Origin: Flavobacterium sp. ov086
GTDB taxonomy: Bacteria; Bacteroidota; Bacteroidia; Flavobacteriales; Flavobacteriaceae
Length of the DNA: 64,000 nucleotides
Reading direction: 5' to 3'
NCBI RefSeq assembly: GCF_900187965.1
Contig: NZ_FZNL01000006.1
Location: 1-64,000, forward strand
Position numbers and translations under genes: made by a program. Shown one piece after another: positions 27,508 to 35,080 of the stretch. Under the pieces are notes generated by a model that was given only the letters and a program-made list of their open reading frames with translations, had not been told where the DNA came from and did no database searches. Every line of letters begins with the position of its first letter. The stretch's first letter is position 1.

Positions 27508-27798
27508 TACCTATGAGATGTTCCGATGAAACATTAAAACCATTATTTTTTTATTCTACTACCAACGAGATGTTCCGATGGAACGTTGTTCGTTGATCTT
27601 CAAAAATATAAAATCTCAAAAATAATGTCTTCTCAAAAAGATTTTGGTATATCAGATTAAGGCAAATTACATTTTAACATAGCTTTCTATAATTACCTGA
27701 TTCTAAAAAATAGTCAATATCAACTTAACTAAAAATTTAAAAATCAACAACATGTAACAAAAACTCAGATATTTCGTCATATTTAAAAACTGCAACTT
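27508..27798. other. 291-bp gap with two transposase-end palindromes
   Basis: Two copies of GAGATGTTCCGATG-type sequence (27512-27529 and about 27568-27587) lie upstream of the transposase. They match the right terminal repeat of the 190-bp element. The remainder is AT-rich with no gene seen. Confidence 0.65.
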
Positions 27799-28227
27799 AT
27801 GGATACAAAACACAATACCAACAGTTTAAAAGATTTTGAAGTGAATATCAAAATCAAACTTGCCTTTCTTTGGACATCGGTAACCTTGTGTTATTTATAT
27901 GGGGATTATTTTGAATTGTATGTGCCTCAAAAAACTGCAGGACTTGTAAACGGAGCTAATTTACTTGATAATCCTGTCAAACTATTTATGGCAGCATTTT
28001 TACTAGCCATTCCGGCTGTGATGGTGTTTTTTTCTATTCTCTTAGAACCAAAAATCAATAGATTTCTAAATATATTGTTTGGCGTATTCTTTACTTTAAT
28101 TATGGTATTAATTGCTTTTACTTCGTTAACGCCCTGGAGAAGTTTTTATGTTTTTCTGGCTTTACTTGAAAGTGTAATTACAACTCTAATTGTTTTGTAT
28201 GCCTGGAAATGGCCAAAAGGAGCTTAA
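27799..28227 (+). CDS. Hypothetical four-helix membrane protein
   Basis: 142 aa with about four transmembrane helices (near residues 23-40, 62-82, 92-110 and 115-135), and no family recognised. The loop between the first two helices carries ELYVPQKTAGLVNG. Converges with the XRE regulator 3 bp away. Confidence 0.75.
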   Translation: MDTKHNTNSLKDFEVNIKIKLAFLWTSVTLCYLYGDYFELYVPQKTAGLVNGANLLDNPVKLFMAAFLLAIPAVMVFFSILLEPKINRFLNILFGVFFTLIMVLIAFTSLTPWRSFYVFLALLESVITTLIVLYAWKWPKGA

Positions 28228-28230
28228 TCT

Positions 28231-28617
28231 CTAAATCTCTCCAAATTTCTCTTTATAACGCTCTAGTTCAGCTTCTGTTTTGTGGAGTAGTTTCTCTAAG
28301 AGTTTTATTTTGTCTTCGTACAGAACTTTTAGAGTTGTCGTGTTTTCGGTATTAATCAGGATACTTCCGTTATTGTTTCCTATAACTTTATTAAAATTGC
28401 CAAAGTATCGCTGACCGTCAAAACTTAGAATATCTTCGACACTAACGTCTAAAATGCGGGCAATTTCAACCAATTTAACATAAGATAAAATAGTTTTGCC
28501 TTTCTCAATTTTGCTATAGCCGGCTTGGGTAACTCCAAGTTGTTCTGCCATATATTCTTGTGTATAATTTTTTAGCTCTCTAATACTTTTTATTTTATTT
28601 TTTATTGAAGTGGACAT
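28231..28617 (-). CDS. XRE-family (HTH_3) transcriptional regulator
   Basis: 128 aa from the ATG at 28615-28617 (MSTSIKNKIKSIREL). An upstream ATG at 28653 adds 12 residues of less typical sequence. The Cro/C1-type helix-turn-helix is ELKNYTQEYMAEQLGVTQAGYSKIEKGKTILSYVKLVEIARIL. A glycine/asparagine linker (GNNNGSI) leads to a C-terminal coiled coil (about 100-128), likely for dimerisation. The partner gene is unknown. Confidence 0.9.
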   Translation of the reverse strand: MSTSIKNKIKSIRELKNYTQEYMAEQLGVTQAGYSKIEKGKTILSYVKLVEIARILDVSVEDILSFDGQRYFGNFNKVIGNNNGSILINTENTTTLKVLYEDKIKLLEKLLHKTEAELERYKEKFGEI

Positions 28618-28707
28618 ATGTTTTCTTTTGGGGATGTGGAATAGCTGAGCCAACTCAATACCAGATTTTAGTATTACAGCCAGACCGTCTTGAAATGCAT
28701 TCTAAAA

Positions 28708-28735
28708 CTATTTCATCTGTAGGGAAATGAAATAG
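28708..28735 (-). terminator. Hairpin with 9-bp arms upstream of the XRE gene
   Basis: CTATTTCAT and ATGAAATAG are separated by 10 bases. On the minus strand it is followed by TTTT. It may terminate transcription of the upstream small gene or serve as an operator for the XRE regulator about 90 bp downstream. Confidence 0.45.
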
Positions 28736-28744
28736 AATATTTTG

Positions 28745-28834
28745 TTATTTTTTTCTAGTAGTAATCACAAATCCGTATACTACTGCAATAACGATACATA
28801 CTAAATCGAAACTGGAAATTATGGGTAATAACAT
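28745..28834 (-). CDS. 29-aa single-helix membrane peptide
   Basis: A short frame reads MLLPIISSFD, then a hydrophobic helix (LVCIVIAVVYGFVI), then TTRKK. The layout of one membrane helix with a positive C-terminal tail suits a real micropeptide. It lies between two minus-strand genes with a hairpin behind it. It is short enough to be chance, and no homologue is known to me. Confidence 0.35.
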   Translation of the reverse strand: MLLPIISSFDLVCIVIAVVYGFVITTRKK

Positions 28835-28852
28835 TTAATGAATTTTAGTAGA

Positions 28853-29257
28853 TTAGGCCGTTTTCTGTATCATTCGATCAAACTGAAGGTTTAAATATTG
28901 ATCAATTTGTTTGCCTATTAAATTCCGGTCTTGGTTTTTGATTTTGATTGTAATTTCTTTTTCATAAATATCCCGAACCAAAACGGAATATTCAAATTCT
29001 GTGCGATCATTAAATCTCAGAATAATAAGAAAAGTGTAACATAACAAGGTTGGAATGATATAATAAATGTCGATTATATCCGAAAAAATCATGCAATAAT
29101 AAGCTACACCGGTGACGAGAATAAACATAGTGTTGACAAGAAAATAGGTTTTCTTTTTTCTCAATATGCCAAGTTCGGCTATTTCATCAAAAGAATATTG
29201 CCATTGATTTTTGCCATAACGAAAATGGACTTGATTTGGGGTAAGGGTAATAAACAT
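28853..29257 (-). CDS. Hypothetical membrane protein with two helices
   Basis: 134 aa. The N-terminal beta-like segment (TPNQVHFRYGKNQWQYSFDEIAELGI) resembles a small PH-like fold. Two adjacent transmembrane helices (about 40-85) and a charged C-terminus follow. No family is recognised. Confidence 0.7.
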   Translation of the reverse strand: MFITLTPNQVHFRYGKNQWQYSFDEIAELGILRKKKTYFLVNTMFILVTGVAYYCMIFSDIIDIYYIIPTLLCYTFLIILRFNDRTEFEYSVLVRDIYEKEITIKIKNQDRNLIGKQIDQYLNLQFDRMIQKTA

Positions 29258-29749
29258 AATAATAGTAGGTAAAAAAACAATTTAGGACTTTGTTTAAGGA
29301 ATATTTGCAGTATTTTTGTGCAAAAAACTCTCTTCCGCAATATTACGCAATAACTTCTTTTTTTTCTTACAGCCCGTCTCATAGAATATAACTAAAAGTT
29401 ATAATTAAATCCAAAATATTACTTATTACCTATAATTACCTTCTTCTAATAAAACAACTCTTACTTTTTGGCATTTTCTGCTTTTATTCAAAAATTAGTT
29501 TTCCTACAGCTATACTTTCTAAACTATTTAGTTACTTTTTCTCTCCGATATAACAAAATAAAATTTTAGTTAAAGGTGTTGTTACAAAATCTCCAATAAT
29601 AATTACATCACAAACAACTGATAATTATAGAAATAGAAACACTTATTCTGTAATATTTTGCGTAAATTACTGGAGTAAATTCGTAAATATACAAGCCAGT
29701 AAAAATAAGTTCGAAAAATACCTGTAAAACTTACTTAAATAAAAATATC
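29258..29749. other. 492-bp AT-rich gap without a supported gene
   Basis: A frame at 29179-29382 overlaps the previous gene and has no coding character. No strong hairpin or repeat is visible. It presumably holds promoters for the divergent flanking genes. Confidence 0.5.
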
Positions 29750-30097
29750 ATGAAAAATCAAAACAACCATAATTATCGCGATTATAGTGATTTAGATACC
29801 CTTATCGAAAATGAAAGAAATTATTCTGATACCATTTTTAATGAAGATCAAGGAGAATTTGTAGTTGACGTTAATCATGAAACAAATGATTTTAACAGGA
29901 ACGAAAATACTCCAAATGAAGATGCAATCATTAATGGAGAAGAACAAATTACGAATGATGAAGATTCTGAAAATCTAAATGATCCTTTAGAAAAAGATGG
30001 TGATCTTGATGACGATGATTCAGAGGATGACCATGACGACGATCTTGATGATGTGTCGCACGATCCTTTTCCTAGTCTTGATCCTGGGAATTTCTAA
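29750..30097 (+). CDS. Small highly acidic protein
   Basis: 115 aa, dominated by Asp, Glu and Asn. The last third is almost all acidic (DLDDDDSEDDHDDDLDD), closing in a hydrophobic PFPSLDPGNF. No signal peptide or membrane segment is present. It is probably disordered and possibly binds cations or basic proteins. Family unknown. The codon stretches are GAT-rich but the frame is intact. Confidence 0.7.
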   Translation: MKNQNNHNYRDYSDLDTLIENERNYSDTIFNEDQGEFVVDVNHETNDFNRNENTPNEDAIINGEEQITNDEDSENLNDPLEKDGDLDDDDSEDDHDDDLDDVSHDPFPSLDPGNF

Positions 30098-30258
30098 TAT
30101 AAATCTATGACAGTTTTTTTTTAAACCTGTCGGCTTTACAGAATATAATTTTATAATAAAAAATCAAAACTATATAATTTTTCTTCTTAGGATTACAGTA
30201 ATTTTAAGCTGTCAGTTTTTAAACAAACCAAACTGATTTTAGAAAAATGTAGTAAACG

Positions 30259-30657
30259 ATGGATATCACAAATCAAATCATCTGGATGTTTGTTCTCGCT
30301 CTTCCAATTGCCTGTATGAGTTGGACGGTTACGCATGAAGAGATTTTTAAAGAGCCTCGCGAATGGTGTATAAAACATTCCAAAAACGAAAAAACTCTTT
30401 TAGGCAGAAAGGCATTTTATCTCTTTACTTGCGAGTACTGTTTTAGCCATTATGTCACAATTGCTTTTTTGGCTCTTTGTAATTATAAACTTTTCTTAAA
30501 TGATTGGAGAGGTTACATTGTGGCAGGGTTTTCGCTTGTTTTTTTAGCAAATATATATATGAGCCTTTTTGCGTTATTAAGACAAGCCATTAAAAAAGAA
30601 AAAGTAGAAATCGAAAAAATTGAAAGCGAAACTGATACCGAAAAGTTCTCTACATAA
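30259..30657 (+). CDS. Hypothetical membrane protein with CxxC motif
   Basis: 132 aa with three likely transmembrane segments (about 5-22, 60-80 and 90-112). A CEYC motif sits at a helix start (FTCEYCFSHYVTIAFLAL). This is reminiscent of DUF1360-type small membrane proteins with a CxxC near the membrane, but I am not sure of the family. The C-terminus is a charged coiled coil. It lies 33 bp before the next small gene. Confidence 0.7.
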   Translation: MDITNQIIWMFVLALPIACMSWTVTHEEIFKEPREWCIKHSKNEKTLLGRKAFYLFTCEYCFSHYVTIAFLALCNYKLFLNDWRGYIVAGFSLVFLANIYMSLFALLRQAIKKEKVEIEKIESETDTEKFST

Positions 30658-30690
30658 TAAAAAAGTATAACACACAAATTCAAAAAAATC

Positions 30691-30966
30691 ATGGAAAATT
30701 TAAATTTCATAGACCCCCTACTTCACGGAATTACTCCTGAAAAAACCAATATGCCAAATCCATCCGCAAAACAATTGCTTTTTGCAGGAGTTGGTTCTCT
30801 TATAGCCGGTGCTCTTCTAAAAAAAGCGGGCCAAAATACAACAGCAGCAATTGTAGGAAGCCTTGCATTGCCATTAATAGCTTCTGCTTGCTATAAACAA
30901 TATTCTAAAATCTCGAAAGAAAAAAGAGAAATCAACGATAGCAGTGGTATTGAATATAACCATTAG
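30691..30966 (+). CDS. Hypothetical small membrane protein
   Basis: 91 aa with a Gly/Ala-rich helical hairpin (about 29-67: LLFAGVGSLIAGALL and AAIVGSLALPLIASA) between polar ends. The function is unknown. Probably in one transcript with the preceding membrane protein. Confidence 0.7.
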   Translation: MENLNFIDPLLHGITPEKTNMPNPSAKQLLFAGVGSLIAGALLKKAGQNTTAAIVGSLALPLIASACYKQYSKISKEKREINDSSGIEYNH

Positions 30967-30972
30967 AAAATT

Positions 30973-31190
30973 TGTTTCAGGTTTATCTTGTTTCAGGTTT
31001 ATCTTGTTTCAAGTTTCAAGTTGAGAACGCAAAAAAACAGCCACGAATTCATGAATTTTTCTACATAGTAGTAGACTATCATTCATGAATGAATTCGTGG
31101 CTGTTTTTTATCTATCAGAACTTAAGTTTGGTTCAATCTAGAACTTGAAACAAAGAAAACCTAGAATTTGAAACAAACTTTTTAAATCTG
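30973..31190. repeat. Nested palindrome: GTTTCAAGTTTCAGGTTT outer arms around a terminator-like hairpin
   Basis: Outer left arm at 30973-31027 has copies of TTTCAGGTTTATCTTG and TTTCAAG. The inner hairpin at 31037-31104 has a perfect 16-bp arm, ACAGCCACGAATTCAT, flanked by A- and T-runs. The outer right arm (31138-31190) has inverted AACTTGAAACAAA-type copies. It lies between convergent genes and the inner hairpin should terminate both. Confidence 0.8.
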
Positions 31191-31206
31191 AAACAAAATA
31201 AGCTCC

Positions 31207-31581
31207 TTATGCTATATTTATATTTCCTTCAACCCAGTTTAGTGCTTTATTGAATGCTTCTTTTTTAAAGCCATGAAATTCTCCCGGAACTACAAAATTA
31301 AATCCGTTGGTAAAGGAGATTATTTCTTCGGAATCTGAAATTATTGCGGCGCGATTCCATTTCCCCAGATGTTTGAGACCTAGCAATGCGTCTTGCAACC
31401 AAGCACCCGAAGTGAAGTTTTCTACATCATTATCTAAAACTAGTAAAAAATTAATTTCGTTAGTTTGTTTTACCAAATGCTCTACTGCTGGAATTACCAC
31501 GTTTAAAAAATCTTCTGTGGTAACTTCTGCTAATGCTCTAAAGGCTACAATATTATCTGTTGTGTCAATTTGATGTATCAT
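31207..31581 (-). CDS. SpoIIAA-like (STAS-fold) protein
   Basis: 124 aa from the ATG at 31579-31581. The upstream extension to 31650 lacks support. The pattern is NIVAFRALAEVTTEDFLNVVIPAVE, FLLVLDNDVENFTSGAWLQDA, RAAIISDSEEIISF and PGEFHGFKKEAFNKALNWVEG. This matches SpoIIAA-like proteins, a lipid- or ligand-binding STAS-type fold rather than a true anti-anti-sigma factor. Role unknown. Confidence 0.85.
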   Translation of the reverse strand: MIHQIDTTDNIVAFRALAEVTTEDFLNVVIPAVEHLVKQTNEINFLLVLDNDVENFTSGAWLQDALLGLKHLGKWNRAAIISDSEEIISFTNGFNFVVPGEFHGFKKEAFNKALNWVEGNINIA

Positions 31582-31777
31582 AATATTTCTATTTTGAATG
31601 TGATTAATGCCGGGTAATATGATTTTTATTTTTACCGAGGTTCCTATCAAAAATACTTATAGAATAGTGTTTAGGTATTATATCATCTCACTGTATTTTT
31701 ATAAAATAACAATGTTCTTTACATGACACTAAGTTACTGATAATCTGACTAATTAAGACTCTTCTATAGTAAGTTTT

Positions 31778-32560
31778 TTATAAGCCTCCGTTTCCTTCGT
31801 CTACGGCTTTTTTGGTTCGCTCGAATGATTTGATGAGATCCGGAAGAAAATTATTGAAAATTACTTTTACCTGTACTGCATTAACAAATTTATCGACATC
31901 TTGTCTTGGCATGATTTCGTTGTTATACGAAACTTCAACCAGTAAATCTTTAACAAACTCATAACCAAGTCCCAATGTTAATCGGTTTCTGTCAAAATTT
32001 TCGGGACCACTTACCTGACTGTCGGTTTTAAAAAAAACTTCCTCTGCTGCAAAAGAATACAGCACTCCTTTGTGAATCCTAACATCATTGATAGGACATA
32101 CTGATTTGACCTGAAAGCGAAGTCGTTCTGCTGCTTCAAAATAACCGTCGTCGTTATGAAGGTGCCGATCTTCAAACCGAAATCTTAAATTTACTTTTAT
32201 TCTATGATCTTTTACTAAGCTGTAACTTAACTGCAATGCCGAACGCCATTCCGGTGCTTCGGTCTGATTAAGTTCGGGTACATTTTTATTAGAATAGTAG
32301 GCATAAAATACGGAAATTTTCCATCGATCGCCGGGATAATAATGTGCCCATCCTCTAAAATATGCTTGTGTAAGATCACTAAAAAGGTTTTTATCATCAG
32401 GCGTACTGCTCGATGTAAAACCGGCATCTAATTCAACTACCCAGTTCTGGCTTAAAGGTTTGGTAAAAGCATACTCGTTCCAAAACTGATTTAGATTCTC
32501 TGTTTGTGAATTTACAATTATCGGATGTACCAGTAAAAGAAAATAAATAATATATCTCAT
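31778..32560 (-). CDS. DUF2490 outer-membrane beta-barrel protein
   Basis: 260 aa. A signal peptide ends at VNSQ. The Bacteroidota DUF2490 pattern follows: QFWNEYAFTKPLSQNWVVELDAGF, WRSALQLSYSLVKDHRIKVNLRFRFEDR and LTLGLGYEFVKDLLVEVSYNNE, all amphipathic strands. Likely an outer-membrane protein of unknown function. Confidence 0.9.
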   Translation of the reverse strand: MRYIIYFLLLVHPIIVNSQTENLNQFWNEYAFTKPLSQNWVVELDAGFTSSSTPDDKNLFSDLTQAYFRGWAHYYPGDRWKISVFYAYYSNKNVPELNQTEAPEWRSALQLSYSLVKDHRIKVNLRFRFEDRHLHNDDGYFEAAERLRFQVKSVCPINDVRIHKGVLYSFAAEEVFFKTDSQVSGPENFDRNRLTLGLGYEFVKDLLVEVSYNNEIMPRQDVDKFVNAVQVKVIFNNFLPDLIKSFERTKKAVDEGNGGL

Positions 32561-32723
32561 TCTTTATTTCGTGTCTGCAACAAGACGGAATTTACTTTTG
32601 TTAATATAATTTTATAAAGCAATACTGGCAGCTAAGAAAGCGAAAACACAAGGGAATGCGTTTTCGCTTTATCTAAATTATTCTTTCAGCAACTATTAAT
32701 TGAAGCTATTTAATGGTGCTTTT

Positions 32724-33374
32724 TTATTTGCTGAAATCGTAGCTTAAAGAAGCTCCAAGTCCAAACTGAAATGTTGATACATAATCATTAACTGCTACAG
32801 GTCCCCAGTAGTAATCCCAATAATAATCATATCCAACAGCCACCGACATAGATTGCAAATAAGCATGTAGGTTTATTGATAATGGCGAACTGGTTTTGAT
32901 TTTTACACCTCCTTTAATTTCCCAGGCAAAATAAGTTCCGTTACCACTTTGCGGTGTTTCAAGAATTGAAATACCCGCACCTGCCCCTAAAAATGGTTGC
33001 AGATTTTGTGTGCTTGAACCAAAATAATAGGTATAATCTAGTAATACATAATTAATAGCACCCTTATCTTTTCCAGCATTAAGCTGAGTTCCAGAGGGAA
33101 CACCCCCAATAGGTGTGACAACGTTTGTGTATAATGGCATTTTTGTATCAAGTCTATTATATTTTAATTCAATAGAACTATTCTCCATAAAAAAATACTC
33201 CAAACCTGCACCATACTCAAAACCATCTTCTACACGTGCGTAGGAATCATCAAAATCTACTCTGTCCGAAAAAGTATAACCTCCATACAGATTTAATAGA
33301 AATGATTTTGAACTTTGAGCTGACATTGCCAGCGAGAAGAAAAAAACAACGAATAATAAATGACTCTTTTTCAT
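32724..33374 (-). CDS. Outer-membrane beta-barrel (OmpA/OmpW-like) porin-family protein
   Basis: 216 aa. The signal peptide ends SAQS. Alternating beta strands follow, such as LLNLYGGYTFSDRVDFDDS and VLLDYTYYFGSST, and the last strand ends in an aromatic-rich QFGLGASLSYDFSK. It fits an 8-stranded barrel with a Tyr-rich loop (about 180-195). No periplasmic OmpA domain is seen. Confidence 0.85.
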   Translation of the reverse strand: MKKSHLLFVVFFFSLAMSAQSSKSFLLNLYGGYTFSDRVDFDDSYARVEDGFEYGAGLEYFFMENSSIELKYNRLDTKMPLYTNVVTPIGGVPSGTQLNAGKDKGAINYVLLDYTYYFGSSTQNLQPFLGAGAGISILETPQSGNGTYFAWEIKGGVKIKTSSPLSINLHAYLQSMSVAVGYDYYWDYYWGPVAVNDYVSTFQFGLGASLSYDFSK

Positions 33375-33764
33375 AATTTGATTTTTTAATGGGTTCCAAC
33401 TTTACTATAGCAGTTAAACGATTTTATATTATAAATTTTTCCTTCCAATATTTCTCGGATCGCCACTATAGCCTTGATTTTACATTTTCCCAAAATTATC
33501 CAAAATGAAAATAAAAATATTTCATAGCCTGTCTCTTAATGGTTGCAAATTCTAATTTGAAACCATTATCTGGAGGTTTTTAATATACAAGGCTCTGAGA
33601 TATCAAGGTTCTTCTGCTTACTTTTTTCTTTTAAGTTTCCTACAGACACACACCATTAGAGCTCAATCATTAAGGATAGCAGGATGATTGAAAAATGGAA
33701 TAAAAAAAGCGGATAATTTTTTTTATCCGCTTTTACATTACTTTAATTTATAGGACTAATCTTT
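33375..33764. other. 390-bp gap with terminator for the alcohol dehydrogenase gene
   Basis: The gap is non-coding. The only clear structure is the hairpin at 33704-33735. Confidence 0.6.
33704..33735 (-). terminator. Terminator after the alcohol dehydrogenase
   Basis: AAAAGCGGATAA and TTATCCGCTTTT arms around a T-rich loop, flanked by A/T tracts. Confidence 0.85.
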
Positions 33765-34790
33765 TTACGGAATTAATACTGCTCTTCCTTTTATTTGCCC
33801 GTGTCTTAATTTATCATAAACTTCAAGGGCCTGATCTAAACTATATTTTTCAATTTCTATATGGATTTTTTTCTGTATCGCAAGTCCAATTACTTCCATT
33901 AATTCGGTTCTTGAACCCCAATACGGATTGGTTATACTTACACCAACTGGTAACCCTCCCATACTATAGTTATATTTTCCACCGCCTAGTCCAACAATTG
34001 TCAAATCACCATCTAAACCAATAATTTTAGCTCCCAGATCTATTGTTGATGTAGCTCCCACAAAATCAAGTACTACTTTTGCCTTTTTAATTCCTGTAAT
34101 TTTTTTAATTTGATCTGCAGCGTCTTTATCTGTAGAATTAACCACGAAACGAGCGCCTAATTTCTTCGCAAATTCAAGTCTCTCCGGAGTTATATCGCAT
34201 GCAATAATAGTCGATCCGCACATTTCTGATAAGATTTGAAGCGCCACGTGTCCTAATCCGCCAACTCCTATTACAACAACATACTCGTCTGGCATTAATT
34301 TATGCAAAGAGCGCTTAATTGCTGAATATGGTGTTAATGCAGCGTCTGTTAAGGGTGCGGCAATGACAGGATCCAAATCATGAATTGGTACTAATAAACG
34401 GGAAGAAGGTACTAACATATAATCTGCCATACCACCATTCAGCCCTAGTCCGCCACCAAAAGCCATTTCTGAATGATGATCGCAATAGTTTTCACTAGAA
34501 CTCTGGCAAGGCTTACAATGTCCGCAGCCCCATGGTCCGTAGACCAAAACAGCGTCGCCTTTTTTAAACCCTTTTACGTCTTCTCCAACTTCTTCTACCC
34601 ATCCGGCATTTTCATGCCCTAGTGTAAAGGTTATTCCAGATACCAAACCTTCATCGATTACATGTAAATCGGAATGGCATACTCCGGCTCCTCCAATTTT
34701 TAATAATACTTCATCTCCTTTTGGTGATGGTTTCTCTAAATCATTGACAACCCTAACATCTTTGTTTCCAAAAAATCGTACTGCTTTCAT
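33765..34790 (-). CDS. Zinc-dependent NAD(P) alcohol dehydrogenase (medium-chain family)
   Basis: 341 aa, normal length. The catalytic-zinc ligands are Cys38 and His59/Glu60 (GVCHSD, GHENAG). The structural-zinc cysteines are at 89, 92, 95 and 103 (CGHCKPCQSSSENYC). The Rossmann motif is GVGGLGHVAL, with an acidic residue in ACDITPERLEF suggesting NAD preference. It interconverts primary or secondary alcohols and aldehydes or ketones. It stands alone with its own terminator. Substrate unknown. Confidence 0.95.
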   Translation of the reverse strand: MKAVRFFGNKDVRVVNDLEKPSPKGDEVLLKIGGAGVCHSDLHVIDEGLVSGITFTLGHENAGWVEEVGEDVKGFKKGDAVLVYGPWGCGHCKPCQSSSENYCDHHSEMAFGGGLGLNGGMADYMLVPSSRLLVPIHDLDPVIAAPLTDAALTPYSAIKRSLHKLMPDEYVVVIGVGGLGHVALQILSEMCGSTIIACDITPERLEFAKKLGARFVVNSTDKDAADQIKKITGIKKAKVVLDFVGATSTIDLGAKIIGLDGDLTIVGLGGGKYNYSMGGLPVGVSITNPYWGSRTELMEVIGLAIQKKIHIEIEKYSLDQALEVYDKLRHGQIKGRAVLIP

Positions 34791-34954
34791 AAGAATTTAT
34801 TTATAAATTACTATAGTAAATTTACTTAAATAAAAAAAGAGTTGCATTATTCAAAAAGCCAATTGTGTTATTATTAACTTAAGGATTTGTTTGAAGTTCT
34901 GAGGTTTTATAAAGGTTCTGAGGCTTTAAGGTGCAAAGGGACAAAGGTTTTTCA

Positions 34955-34984
34955 TGTAGAGGCGCACTGCTGTGCGTCTCTACA
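34955..34984. repeat. 13-bp-arm hairpin (TGTAGAGGCGCAC)
   Basis: Nearly perfect inverted repeat (one G-T) with a short loop, in the spacer between the alcohol dehydrogenase and SusD genes. Similar to dispersed GTAGAGACGCAC palindromes seen in several phyla. Confidence 0.7.
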
Positions 34985-35026
34985 CATTAGAATATGTCTA
35001 AATGTTAATTGCCTATAACAACAAAA

Positions 35027-35052
35027 GCCCGCTTCTTTCGAAACAGGCATTT
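35027..35052 (-). terminator. Terminator of the SusC/SusD operon
   Basis: On the minus strand GCCTGTTTC and GAAGCGGGC pair around GAAA (with G-T pairs), followed by TTTTGTTGTT. Confidence 0.65.
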
Positions 35053-35080
35053 GTAAAAAAATAAAACTAACACAAAACTT

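Noticed and set aside
29179..29382. Minus-strand 67-codon frame upstream of the 134-aa membrane protein
   Set aside because: Overlaps that gene in another frame, basic and Leu-rich by composition, no recognisable start or family.
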